A stretch of DNA of 52,934 bases from Bryobacterales bacterium (GTDB lineage: Bacteria > Acidobacteriota > Terriglobia > Bryobacterales > Bryobacteraceae), in NCBI GenBank assembly GCA_025463005.1, contig JAOAPR010000100.1:1-52934 (forward strand). The letters are read 5' to 3'. Made by a program: the position numbers and the translations under genes. Below the pieces are notes generated by a model. The model saw only the letters and a program-made list of their open reading frames with translations. It made no database searches and had not been told where the DNA came from. Below, one piece after another: positions 1 through 9,300 of this stretch. Every line of letters begins with the position of its first letter. The first letter of the stretch is position 1.

Positions 1-1705
1 AATCAAACGCCCGCAAACGGCTGTCGTTGGCCGCTCCGATAAACACCAGGCCGCCCGCGGTCACCATCGGCCCGGCGCTACCCGATCCACCCACGTTCCG
101 CTTGCCTTCCGGAAGCGACTGGTTGGTGCCCAGAGTGGTTTGCCATGCGATGTCGCCGGTATTAGCGTTCACCGCGATGATGCGGCTCCATGGCGGTTTA
201 TAGCACGGGATATTCGACACGCTGAATGCGCCCACGGTGCCGTTGACGCGGTCGTAGGGGAGATTCGCATTCTCATACCGCGTGCCCTCTTTCTTCTTCT
301 CGATCCAGCCGGTCAGCGGGCTGTCCTTGGTCTGCACAAAAACGTAGCCCGACTTCGGATCGGACGCCATACCGCCCCAGCTCGCGCCTCCGGTGGCTCC
401 CGGAAACGAAATGGTCACGCGCGCGCGAGCGCCCTCTTCGTGGAACAACCACGGGGTGAACGGACCGTCGTTATAGAAGAGATTCTTCTCCCACAGCTCC
501 AGGCACGCCTTGGCATGTTCGGGGGTGGTGTCTTCCGCGGTGACCAGATCTTCCCGCCGCAGACTGGTCCGTGCCAGCGCAGGCGGCTTTAAAGGAAATG
601 GCTGCGTCGGAGAATACCATTCGCCCGGCACGTCGCCTTTGGGCACCGGACGTTCCTCGACGCCAAAGACGGGCTTGCCGGTGAGGCGATCCAGAATAAA
701 CATCCAGCCCGATTTCCCGATCGCCGCGAGGGCAGGAATCTTCTTCCCGTCTTTAACGATGTCCACCAGCCCCGGCGCGGGCGGCAGATCGTAATCCCAA
801 AGATCGTGATGGACCACCTGGAAATGCCACTTGTACTTTCCCGTAATGGCATCGACAGCGACCACCGAATTGCCGAACAAGTTCGCGCCCGGCCGGTCGG
901 CGCCGTAGTAGTTCGCCGCCGCCGCGCCGAAGGGCATGTAGAGAATGCCTCGCTCTTCGTCGGCGGTCATGTACCAGCCCCAGATGTTGGCGCCCGAACG
1001 GTCTTTCCAGCCGTCACTTAACCAGCTTTCGTGGCCGACCTGCCCCGGTCCCGGAATCGACTGAAACTCCCACAGCTTTACGCCTGTGCGCGCGTCGAAA
1101 GCGCGCGAATTCCCCGGAGGACCGTTTTCTCGCTCGCCGGTGCTTGCGCCTACGAGGACGAGATTCTTGAAAATGGTCGGGACGCCGTTATACGGCACCA
1201 CCATATCGAGGATGCCCTCTTTCGCGAATCCGGGATCCAGCTTGCCGGAGTTCGCATTCAGCGCGACCAGGTTGCGGCCGGCGGTGAACAGAATCCGCGC
1301 GGGATTCTGGCGGTCGCCCGGCCAGTAAGCGACGCCTCGTGGAGACGCTTGGCCGCCTGTTACATCGTAGCTCCAGACTTCTTTGCCGTTTTCCGGATTC
1401 AGCGCGACGACGCGCGTCTGGGTCGAGATATACATCACGCCATTTACGACAATGGGCACAACTTCGGCCGCGCCACCCGCCGTGCCGAAGCGGAAGTTCG
1501 ACGGCTGCAGGCGATACGACCACACCTGCGCGAGATTGGCGACGTTCTTGGTATCGATCTGCGTGAGCGGCGAATAGCGGGTGCTCGCCAGGTCGCGATT
1601 GAACATCGGCCAGTCGGCCGCTGGGGTTTTGGTTTGGGCCCATACTTCAGGCACAAGCAGCGCAGGCACAAGAAGGACTACGCAACTTACAAGGCGCACT
1701 CGCAT
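1..1705 (-). CDS. PQQ-dependent (quinoprotein) dehydrogenase, 3' end cut by window edge
   Basis: The minus frame opens at ATG 1705 and stays open to base 1, giving about 568 visible residues without the C-terminus. It begins with a signal peptide (MRVRLVSCVVLLVPALLVP, cleavage near VWA-Q) and continues with DWPMFNRDLASTRYSPL, the usual start of quinoprotein glucose/alcohol dehydrogenases. Repeated propeller strands follow (VVALNPENGKEVWSYD, RAFDARTGVKLWEF, VVAVDAITGKYKWHFQ, RIIAVNANTGDIAWQ), each with the W-motif of the eight-bladed PQQ propeller, and WHFQVVHHDLWDYDLP is the typical active-side strand. No haem-binding CxxCH is seen in the visible part. The product is inferred to oxidise an alcohol or sugar in the periplasm and pass electrons to the respiratory chain. 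It starts 6 nt after the esterase stop, so the two are probably co-transcribed. Substrate cannot be read from the sequence. Confidence 0.85.
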   Translation of the reverse strand, partial: MRVRLVSCVVLLVPALLVPEVWAQTKTPAADWPMFNRDLASTRYSPLTQIDTKNVANLAQVWSYRLQPSNFRFGTAGGAAEVVPIVVNGVMYISTQTRVVALNPENGKEVWSYDVTGGQASPRGVAYWPGDRQNPARILFTAGRNLVALNANSGKLDPGFAKEGILDMVVPYNGVPTIFKNLVLVGASTGERENGPPGNSRAFDARTGVKLWEFQSIPGPGQVGHESWLSDGWKDRSGANIWGWYMTADEERGILYMPFGAAAANYYGADRPGANLFGNSVVAVDAITGKYKWHFQVVHHDLWDYDLPPAPGLVDIVKDGKKIPALAAIGKSGWMFILDRLTGKPVFGVEERPVPKGDVPGEWYSPTQPFPLKPPALARTSLRREDLVTAEDTTPEHAKACLELWEKNLFYNDGPFTPWLFHEEGARARVTISFPGATGGASWGGMASDPKSGYVFVQTKDSPLTGWIEKKKEGTRYENANLPYDRVNGTVGAFSVSNIPCYKPPWSRIIAVNANTGDIAWQTTLGTNQSLPEGKRNVGGSGSAGPMVTAGGLVFIGAANDSRLRAFD

Positions 1706-1711
1706 GGCTGC

Positions 1712-3241
1712 CTAATGAGCGTAGAGCTTATCGTAATAAGCCTGGAAAACGGCTAGCTGCGCATCGTTCGGCGCAGGACCCATCGCAGGTTTATCGCCGA
1801 ACTCCATCGCGCTTTTGTTCTTACTGTCGTCGTAGGCGAACCACTTCGGCAGGCCCTTGCCGTTGGGATCTCCAGTAGCAGCGAAGTTCACCCAATACGA
1901 CGACATGGTGTCCGCCACCTGGCGATCCACTTCGGTCCAGGCGCGATTGCCACGCAGGTTATTGAACACGTATGGAATCTCAGAAGTGTGAACGGCGGTG
2001 CCACGCGCGCCCGGTGCGAATTTACCGCCTTTTGCATTCGGCTGCGGCGGCGGCTGGTGCGTGAAGAAGAAGATGTACGACTTCGACTTTCCGGTCTTGG
2101 CCTCCATGCGAGCCCAGTTCCGCATAACCCACGCCATCTCGTCGCGTCCCGCAATGAACGCGGATTCCTTGGCCTGATCGTCCGATCCGCCCGGATATAT
2201 CTTCAGGAACGTGTCCGCATTATCGCCATAGCGCCGGTGGACCTGTTCGGCGAACTGCTCGGCGTTCGCAGGCTGCGCGCCGAACGACTCGTCACGGTTC
2301 GATCCGACCAGCACCGGCACATCGTTCTGCTTGCCCTGCGCAAAAACAGTACCCGGATCCTCAGGGATCGACCATCCGTCCACCACCGGACCCGCACCGC
2401 GACCGCCCTTGAGCACCTGATCCGCCGGTTTCGCGCGCAACTCTGCGAGCGATTTGGCGCCAAGCCCATCCGCGAATTTCGCACCCGCCTGTTCCGCATC
2501 CGCCAGCGTGCCCAGCCGGCCGATCGTGGCCGTGGTCCAGGAGCTGCTCTCGCCGATCGCACGGTGAAACAGTCCCTTGGCTTGGGGTGAAACCATCAGG
2601 TTGGCCACCAGGCCGGCGCCCGCCGATTCGCCGAATATCGTCACGCGCTTCGGATCGCCACCGAAGGCCGCAATGTTCTTCTGGACCCATTGCAGCGCCG
2701 CGATGGAATCGAGTAGCCCAAAGTTCGCTGCGCCCCGCCGGTCGGACTCGCGCGTCAGTTCCGGATAGGAGAAGAAACCAAATACTCCCAAGCGGTAGTT
2801 GATGGTGACGACCACTGCGCCCTTTTTGGCCAGCGCCTCTCCGTCGTATTCGGGCTGCGAACCCGAGCCGACGTTGTAGCCGCCGCCATAGATCCACACC
2901 ATCACGGGACGTTTCTCCGAAGCCGACTTGGCCGCGGTCCAGACGTTCAGGTACAGGCAATCCTCGCTGACTTTCTGATCGGAAGCCCCGCCGGCTGCAT
3001 TTTGCATACAAACCGGTCCGAATGCGTCGGCGTTCCGAACACCGTCCCAGTGGGCCACGGATTGCGGCACGCGCCAGCGCAGGTTCCCTACGGGAGGCGC
3101 CGCGAACGGGATCCCTTTAAAGATGCGCATTTCCGGGGTCGCGCCCGGGATGCCGGCAACTTGCCCGGAATCGAGTTTTACAGCGTCATTAGACGCGGCG
3201 AACGCGGCCGCACTCGCGATGATTAGAAGCCCGTATCTCAT
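1712..3241 (-). CDS. Secreted type-B carboxylesterase (para-nitrobenzyl esterase-like)
   Basis: The 509-residue protein has a short signal peptide (MRYGLLIIASAAAFAAS) and the full carboxylesterase type B layout. SEDCLYLNVW lies near residue 92, the oxyanion loop WIYGGGYNVGS near 116, and the nucleophile elbow FGESAGAG carries Ser206. Glu318 in GSNRDESF and His418 in AVHTSEIPYVF complete the likely Ser-Glu-His triad, with spacing normal for pNB esterases. It hydrolyses carboxylic esters, here outside the cytoplasm. The start is supported by a Shine-Dalgarno-like GAGGCGG just upstream of ATG 3241. It lies 7 nt after the previous gene and 6 nt before the PQQ dehydrogenase, which could oxidise an alcohol it releases; that link is inference. 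Confidence 0.9.
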   Translation of the reverse strand: MRYGLLIIASAAAFAASNDAVKLDSGQVAGIPGATPEMRIFKGIPFAAPPVGNLRWRVPQSVAHWDGVRNADAFGPVCMQNAAGGASDQKVSEDCLYLNVWTAAKSASEKRPVMVWIYGGGYNVGSGSQPEYDGEALAKKGAVVVTINYRLGVFGFFSYPELTRESDRRGAANFGLLDSIAALQWVQKNIAAFGGDPKRVTIFGESAGAGLVANLMVSPQAKGLFHRAIGESSSWTTATIGRLGTLADAEQAGAKFADGLGAKSLAELRAKPADQVLKGGRGAGPVVDGWSIPEDPGTVFAQGKQNDVPVLVGSNRDESFGAQPANAEQFAEQVHRRYGDNADTFLKIYPGGSDDQAKESAFIAGRDEMAWVMRNWARMEAKTGKSKSYIFFFTHQPPPQPNAKGGKFAPGARGTAVHTSEIPYVFNNLRGNRAWTEVDRQVADTMSSYWVNFAATGDPNGKGLPKWFAYDDSKNKSAMEFGDKPAMGPAPNDAQLAVFQAYYDKLYAH

Positions 3242-3248
3242 GACCGCC

Positions 3249-4292
3249 TCACTTTTTCGCCGCTTCGTCCAGGCGTGCGCCGCTGAGGATGTCGGTCATC
3301 GCGTAGTTTCCTTCGTGGCAGGCATATTCGAGAAATTGATAGTCGTCGCTCTTCTCGAGCTGGATGAGGATGGTCCACGGTTTCACCCAGGTCTTTTCAT
3401 CGATCACCGTGATCCGATAATCCATCGACTTGTCCCCGGTTCGCGTGAAGCGCTCGATCACCTTCAGCTGGTCGCTGTGATATCCGGGGTCACCGGGATA
3501 TCCCGCGCCGTTCGAGCCAATGGCGTCTTTGTCGGTGAAATTCGTGGTCTCCACCACGAGATCGTTGCCTTCCCAGTGCCCCCGCGAGTCTCCCATCACC
3601 ATCTTGATGGTCGGGCTGATGTGCGGACGCCCGTCCAGCGGAATCACCCGGCTCTCATGAATCATTTCGTTGCGGAACACCACGTATCCGGGACCCTGGA
3701 CGATCTGATTGCCGTTGTTATAAACCACCGGGATCACCGATCCCAGCAGGCCGCGGGAAATGCAGCGATAGTAGATGTTCAGATCGTCATAGCTATCGGC
3801 TTCGCCCTTCCATTCGCCCGGCATTCCTTTGCCGCCGCGAGCCTCTTTGCGATATTTCACCGCCGCGGCGGTGAGGTCGGGCAGTCTCCCGTTCGGAGGA
3901 TCGACAATCAGCGATGTCTGGCGGGTCGGCCTGCCGCGCTCCGTCCAATACGATGGCGGTCCGATGCCCACCCTGGTATCGCTGGTGGCGACCGATTCGC
4001 TGTCAGCCTGCGCCTGCTTTTTCGCCTGAGCCTCTTTGGCCGCGAATTCTTCGTCCGTCAGCGTCGCCCGTTCGCCGAGCGCGGCTGGCCGCTGCATGGG
4101 AACGCCCATGTTGCCCGGCCATACGCCCTCAAGGTCGGGATCGCCCCACGGGGTTTTCGGGGGGGTGTAGGCTTTGCCCGTTTTGGCTTGCTTGGCTTTG
4201 GCTGCCGATGGCGCCTGGCCCGCGATGGGCAGCGTTATGAGCGCGGCCGCCGCTGCGAGCGCACTAATAGAAACCAGATAGCGATAGTTCAT
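3249..4292 (-). CDS. Secreted protein of unknown function (acidobacterial DPDLxGVW type)
   Basis: The 347 residues start with a signal peptide (SALAAAAALITLPIAGQA) followed by a Lys/Ala-rich stretch and TPWGDPDLEGVWPG. This last motif recurs at the mature N-terminus of many secreted proteins of unknown function in Acidobacteria. Other features are PPNGRLPDLT near residue 133 and several Trp/Tyr-rich strands (YWTERGRPTRQ, GDSRGHWEGNDLVVETTNF) that suggest a beta-rich fold. No catalytic signature is recognised. The start has a strong Shine-Dalgarno (GGGAGGAAGG) ahead of ATG 4292. It sits between the MoaD-like gene (69 nt gap) and the esterase (7 nt gap), so it may belong to the same transcript or have its own promoter in the 69-nt gap. 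Confidence 0.75.
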   Translation of the reverse strand: MNYRYLVSISALAAAAALITLPIAGQAPSAAKAKQAKTGKAYTPPKTPWGDPDLEGVWPGNMGVPMQRPAALGERATLTDEEFAAKEAQAKKQAQADSESVATSDTRVGIGPPSYWTERGRPTRQTSLIVDPPNGRLPDLTAAAVKYRKEARGGKGMPGEWKGEADSYDDLNIYYRCISRGLLGSVIPVVYNNGNQIVQGPGYVVFRNEMIHESRVIPLDGRPHISPTIKMVMGDSRGHWEGNDLVVETTNFTDKDAIGSNGAGYPGDPGYHSDQLKVIERFTRTGDKSMDYRITVIDEKTWVKPWTILIQLEKSDDYQFLEYACHEGNYAMTDILSGARLDEAAKK

Positions 4293-4361
4293 TCTGCCTT
4301 CCTCCCGCCTACTACTTCTTGCTTATTTGCCCCGTTTTCGCCAGATACAGTTGTACAACGT

Positions 4362-4712
4362 TTAGACTTCGGTTTCCAGCGGGTCGGCTTGGGGGTCGGA
4401 CAGGTTTCCTCCGGCAATGGCGCCTACGACCAGGAACGGCTCGGCCCCCAATGCCACCGCGTCGGGCAAGGGGACGTCCGGTGATTCGTGAGACAGATCC
4501 TGCTCGCAGGCGAAGAACCGAACGAACGGACGACGCTGCTGGGTGACGTGATCGCGGATAGTACCCTGCAACGCCGGATAGCGGGCCTCGAGCGCGTCCA
4601 GGATCGAGCGCTGTGTAACTGGACCCTGGACCTCGAGCTGCACCTCGCCGCTGACTTGCGCGATCGTACGCAGATGCGCCGGAAGTACCACTCGAATGGC
4701 GCTTGGGGTCAC
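4362..4712 (-). CDS. MoaD/ThiS-like beta-grasp sulfur-carrier protein with C-terminal tail after Gly-Gly
   Basis: The 116-residue protein reads as a ubiquitin-like sulfur carrier: [23 protein letters not shown] forms the first hairpin, [16 protein letters not shown] the helix, and [16 protein letters not shown] the last strand with the diglycine at 101-102. In MoaD and ThiS the GlyGly is the C-terminus and is activated as an acyl-adenylate and thiocarboxylate. Here 14 more residues ([14 protein letters not shown]) follow. Family members with tails are known to need trimming by a JAMM-type protease before use; no such protease is in the window. The ATG overlaps the stop of the Asp-box propeller gene by 4 nt (ATGA), so translation is coupled. 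No moaE, thiG or E1-like gene is nearby, so its pathway is unknown. Confidence 0.8.
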   Translation of the reverse strand: MTPSAIRVVLPAHLRTIAQVSGEVQLEVQGPVTQRSILDALEARYPALQGTIRDHVTQQRRPFVRFFACEQDLSHESPDVPLPDAVALGAEPFLVVGAIAGGNLSDPQADPLETEV

Positions 4713-5824
4713 GACAATGTCTGGACCTCGACCGAAAGCACGGCCGGAAGATCGCGGACGATGGGCTTCCAGCTATCTCCGGCATCGGCTGACGCGTAGA
4801 CTTGACCGCCGGTGGTGCCGAAATATACGCCGCACGAATCGAGCGAGTCGATCGCCATCGCGTCACGCAGCACATTGACGTAGCAGTCGCTTTGCGGCAG
4901 ACCCTTGGTGAGCGGCTCCCACTCATTTCCACCCGTCCGGCTGCGGTACACGCGTAGTTTCCCTTCAGGCGGGAAATGCTCGCCGTCGCTCTTGATCGGC
5001 ACGACGTAGATGGTTTCAGGCTCGTGCGCATGAACGTCGATCACGAAACCGAAGTCAGTCGGCAGATTCCCGCTGACCTCGTGCCAGGAATCGCCGGCGT
5101 TGTCGCTGCGCATGACGTCCCAGTGTTTCTGCATGAACAGCACACCCGGGCGCGAGCGGTGCATGGCGATGCGGTGAACGCAGTGTCCGACCTCGGCAGT
5201 TGGATCCGGGATGTGTTGGGAGCGCAAGCCCTGGTTGATCGGCCGCCATGTCTGGCCGGCGTCGTCGCTGCGGAATGCACCCGCGGCCGAGATGGCGATG
5301 AAGATCCGACTGGGGTCGTTCGGATCCAGAAGGATGGTATGCAGGCACATTCCGCCGGCGCCGGGCGCCCAGTGCGGCCCTGAGCCGTGACCGCGCAGTC
5401 CGGAAAGCTCCTGCCACGCCTTTCCGCCGTCGGTTGATCGGAACAAGGCCGCGTCTTCCACTCCGGCATAGACTGTATCCGGATCGGTAAGGGACGGTTC
5501 CAGATGCCAGACGCGCTTGAATTCCCAGGGGTGCGGCGTGCCGTCATACCACTGGTGCGTGCCGGGGACACCGTCGTAAACGAACTTGTTATCCACCGGC
5601 TCCCAGGTCTTGCCGCCGTCGCTGGAGCGCTGGATCATTTGCCCGAACCAGCCGCTGGACTGGGATGCATATATCCGATCGGGGTCAGCGGGTGATCCCT
5701 TAAGGTGATACAGCTCCCAGCCCGCAAAATGGGGGCCGCTGACGTCCCACTGTTCGCGCTTTCCATCCGACTCCAGAATAAACGCGCCTTTCCGCGTGCC
5801 AACCAATACCCTTACTCTACTCAT
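4709..5824 (-). CDS. Cytosolic Asp-box (BNR/sialidase-like) beta-propeller protein
   Basis: The 371 residues carry at least five Asp-box motifs of the S-x-D-x-G-x-x-W form: [32 protein letters not shown] and SADAGDSW. They mark blades of a sortilin/BNR-type propeller. It begins [17 protein letters not shown] with no signal peptide, unlike most Asp-box proteins, so it should be cytoplasmic. The catalytic Arg triad and Tyr/Glu of true sialidases are not evident, so I do not call an enzyme. The start has a clear AAGGAG Shine-Dalgarno located inside the end of the HxlR gene, which it overlaps by 8 nt, and it overlaps the MoaD-like gene by 4 nt. HxlR, propeller and MoaD-like protein are therefore one translationally coupled unit. 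Confidence 0.85.
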   Translation of the reverse strand: MSRVRVLVGTRKGAFILESDGKREQWDVSGPHFAGWELYHLKGSPADPDRIYASQSSGWFGQMIQRSSDGGKTWEPVDNKFVYDGVPGTHQWYDGTPHPWEFKRVWHLEPSLTDPDTVYAGVEDAALFRSTDGGKAWQELSGLRGHGSGPHWAPGAGGMCLHTILLDPNDPSRIFIAISAAGAFRSDDAGQTWRPINQGLRSQHIPDPTAEVGHCVHRIAMHRSRPGVLFMQKHWDVMRSDNAGDSWHEVSGNLPTDFGFVIDVHAHEPETIYVVPIKSDGEHFPPEGKLRVYRSRTGGNEWEPLTKGLPQSDCYVNVLRDAMAIDSLDSCGVYFGTTGGQVYASADAGDSWKPIVRDLPAVLSVEVQTLS

Positions 5825-6305
5825 GTGTTCTCCTTTTCCTCCGTCCCGAATTTCGCAACTCTCTAAATTTCGGGAGCAGCGGGGTCAAGTCCCGCTGTTG
5901 CCATCGCCGGCGAACTTCAGCCAGGACTTCTTGGCGATTGTTCGCCATGTTCTCGATGAAAGCGCAGGGCGCTCCCGTCTCCTCGTGCCGCGAGCCCCAG
6001 ATAAGCAACTCCAGGAGCACAGGCGCCAGATCGATCCCTTTTTCCGTCAGCCGGTAATTCAACCTGCGCCCGTCCGTCTCCTCGACTTCCCCCGTGATGA
6101 TCCCCGCGCCTTCGAGCTTTTGCAGGCGGTCCGCCAGGATGTTCGTGGCGATCCCTTCCGACGATCCCTGGAACTCCTTGAATGTGCGTAATCCGCGAAC
6201 CATCAGATCACGGATGATCAGCAGAGACCAGCGATCTCCAAACGTTTCGAGAGAGATGCTGACCGGGCAGCCCGACCGGCGTTTCGACTGAAGTTCCCCG
6301 GGCAC
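5817..6305 (-). CDS. HxlR-family winged-helix transcriptional regulator
   Basis: The family signature is clear: [23 protein letters not shown], then [29 protein letters not shown] as the recognition region and [18 protein letters not shown] as the wing and dimer helix. HxlR proteins are dimeric regulators, usually of about 110-170 residues, that often respond to reactive small molecules. The reading frame extends up to a TTG at 6341, but that codon lies inside the palindrome and next to the -10 box described below, so it would be upstream of the transcription start. I therefore choose the GTG at 6305 (162 residues, [16 protein letters not shown]). Cys13 of this reading is in the conserved CPV motif. 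The protein probably represses its own operon. Confidence 0.88.
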   Translation of the reverse strand: MPGELQSKRRSGCPVSISLETFGDRWSLLIIRDLMVRGLRTFKEFQGSSEGIATNILADRLQKLEGAGIITGEVEETDGRRLNYRLTEKGIDLAPVLLELLIWGSRHEETGAPCAFIENMANNRQEVLAEVRRRWQQRDLTPLLPKFRELRNSGRRKRRTHE

Positions 6306-6323
6306 ATTGGATACGCTATCACC

Positions 6324-6346
6324 ATCACTTGCATTATGCAAGTGAT
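6324..6346. promoter_or_regulatory. Probable HxlR operator: perfect 11-1-11 palindrome
   Basis: The arms ATCACTTGCAT (6324-6334) and ATGCAAGTGAT (6336-6346) are perfect inverted repeats around one central base. The site overlaps the -10 box of the HxlR promoter, as expected of an autorepressor, and begins 19 nt upstream of the chosen GTG start. Binding by HxlR is inferred from position and symmetry. Confidence 0.75.
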
Positions 6347-6360
6347 TACTAAAATATCAA
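6333..6360 (-). promoter_or_regulatory. Sigma-70-like promoter of the HxlR operon
   Basis: On the minus strand TTGATA (6355-6360) and CATAAT (6333-6338) each match the sigma-70 consensus at five of six positions and are 16 nt apart. The -35 box lies inside the last codons of the upstream TonB-dependent receptor gene. Transcription would begin near 6325-6332, leaving a leader of about 20-25 nt before the GTG of the regulator. Confidence 0.55.
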
Positions 6361-9300
6361 TCTCATCACGCCGACGATGACCCGAGTCTCGTTGCCGATA
6401 TCGGCTCTCAAGTGACCAAAGAGCGGGCTGGTGACGTTGTTGCCGCTGCTGTCGAGAACTCCGAACCACGGAAAGTTTGCAGCATTATGCGCGTCTACAC
6501 GAATCTGCCACTTCACCCTTTCAGCCAGGTGAAATTCTTTATAGAGCGACAGGTCTGTGATGTTCAGAGGCTTGCTCCGCACATCCGGGAAGCGTGTCGG
6601 GAACGTCCGGAGGGTGAAAGGAGACTGCGCAGTTCGGGGAAAGAGAGACGTATCGAACCACACATCGTAGGAAGGATCGTACTGCGCACGTCCCGCGGCT
6701 TGCGCCAGCGCATCACGCTGCGCGTCACTGAGCTTGGCGCTTTTGGCTTCCAGCGGCCCGGCGTTCGGGAACGCCAGCGGAAATCCGGAATGCGACATCC
6801 ACACACCGCTCAACGTCCAGCCAGCGGCGATGCCATTCATCCATCGATAGGAGTAATTGCCGGGAAGACTGTAAGTCCCGATGACCGAGAACTGCTGCGG
6901 CACATCGAACTGCGTCAGGCGTTTCTCGAGCCTGGTATTCAGCGGATTCTGCAGATCGGCGTCCTGCGAATTGAGCGTCGATACTTGTTCCAACGCCTTG
7001 CTGATGGTGTAAGCCAGCGTGACGCTGAATCCACGCGAGAATCGCCGCGACAGCTTCATCTGCGCCGAATCGTAGCGTTGTTGGCCGATCGGCACGTCCG
7101 TCATTTGCGATCCGCTTCCGTACTGAGGAAAAGCGTACAGCAGTTGTTGACGCGGGACCGTGGAACCGTTGAAGGCCGAGTTGGGAAGCAATCCCGCCAT
7201 CGGATTCGCGACCTGCTGATTGAAGTATGCCTGGCGCTGGTCGAGCGGAATGCTGTTGAGCACGTCCGACGGAATGAAATTGAGCTGCAACGTGACAGGC
7301 AAGCGTTTGGTGAGATTCCCGGCATACGAAACATCCGCGAGCCAGCCCGCGGGCAGCTCATATTGGAATCCGGCGGAGTACTGCTGCGAGTAGGGCAGAG
7401 GCCGATCCAGGTATTGGAATGCAATGTTCTGTCCAAGATTGGTCGCCAACCCCTGGCTGTTGCCGATCGGCTGCAGAAGACCGTTCGGAAAGATGCTTAC
7501 CGGAAATGGATCGCTGAGGGAAACCGCCGGCGTGAGTCCGTTGTCTTGCGACGCCGTCAACTGTGTCTGCCGGCTGAAGCCGGTGGGCGGGCCGTTCGCG
7601 CTCTGGCCAAGATAGCCCAGACTGTAGCCGCCCCGAAATATGAGCTTCGGGGCGATCCGATACGCGACACCGATTCTCGGCTGAAAGTTCGCTCGGTGCG
7701 GCTCGAACGCATACCTGTTGTCGGAATCGGCGTACAGAAGACCGCCCTTCAAACCGGCGGCGCAAGCCGGGCAGTTTGCAGACGCCGCCGATGCCTGCAC
7801 TACGCCCGCAATCGGACTTGATTGACCGAAGGCGAACCCTCGCACCATTCGGTCGTAGCGCTCATCCCGTGGAGTTTCATAATCCCAACGCAAACCCAGA
7901 TTGAGCGACAGCCGCGGATGAATTTTGAAGTCGTCCTGCACGTAAGCGGCATAGTAGTGTGAGCGATATGCCGGATCAATGTTGCGATCAACAAATCCGC
8001 TGGAAGGGCGACCGAGCAGGAAAGATGCGAAGGCGTTGCCCGAAAGGCTGTCGGCGCGTTGTGGATTCGCTTGGGTCCAACCAGGGTCGAACGTGTACGA
8101 TCCGCTCGCGAGTCCCGGATTCAGGTTGTTGTCGTTATACCGCCGAAGCTCGGATCCGAGCCGCACATTGTGTTTGCCGCGAATCCAACTAACGTTCGGC
8201 TGCAGACTCCATACATCCTGAGCGGTGTAACTGAGTACGCCCGATGAGCCGATCTCGGAATACCCGGCGATATTGAACCGTGGAAACTCCAGGGTGGCGA
8301 ACTGTGCGGCGAGAGAATTCGGGAAGCCGAGTTGCCGCGGATCGTAATTCACTCCGAAGGAATTTCCGTTTGAGGTTTCAAAGCGCGACACGCCTGCTCT
8401 CAAATTAAACAGCAATGTTGGCGTGAACTGATAGGCCCAGTCCGCACCCCAGGCGCGGAACACGCGCGTGGATGGATACTGGTTGCTCGGCTCAGCCGGG
8501 TTGTCGCCCCACACCAGCTTGGCGTAGTTCAACCACGGCGTCTGCCCATAGTGGAAGGAGACGCGGCTCTTCGCGTTGAGCATGTGGTCGAGCTTTCCCA
8601 GCCACGCATCGTACGTGTTGGTCTCGGGAAGAATCTTCAGGTAGTTATTCAGATGCGCCGGTCCGTCGCCAGGCAAATTCGCCGCAGGATAAAAGGACGC
8701 GACCTTCGCCGCCACGTTATTGATCTGAGCGAGGGGAATCGCGTTCCCAACGAATGGCGTTCGCACGAAAGTTTTCCCGTCGGGGCCCAGTGAGGTCGAA
8801 AGCGGGTCGTAGATCGTGATCAGGTTGCCGTTGGCATCAAAGAGATGCGAAAAATCGCCGCGCAACTGTTCGGGGAGAGGCAACGTCCGGCTTTGGCCGC
8901 CCTGATTATGTTGCCGCAATCCCTCCAGCGAGATCGTGAAGAAGGTGCGATTCCGGCGCACAGGGCCTTCTGCCCCAAATCCGAAAGTATTGTTCTTGAA
9001 GGCTGTCGTGGGCACGCCGTTCTTATTTGCGATCCAGTCGTTCGCACGGATTTTATCGTTCTTGAAGTATTCGAAAAGCTGACCGTGGAAAGCGTTGGTG
9101 CCGCTCTTGAGGTTGATCATCGTGACGCCGCCGCCGGTTCGCCCAAACTGCGCGTCGTAGGAATTTATCTGGACGGTGAACTCCTCCGTCGCCGCGATCG
9201 GCGGAACCCAGGCGACGCCGCGGTCACTCTTGGTGTCGGTAACGCCGTCGACGACGATCTCGTTTTCCCCGCTCCGGCCGCCTGCGATCGAAACGGCATT

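Noticed and set aside
4709-5824. Sialidase activity for the Asp-box propeller protein
   Set aside because: Asp boxes show only the propeller fold; the arginine triad and Tyr/Glu nucleophile pair are not visible.
6306-6341. N-terminal extension of the HxlR regulator from TTG 6341
   Set aside because: This TTG lies in the operator palindrome and next to the -10 box, upstream of the predicted transcription start.
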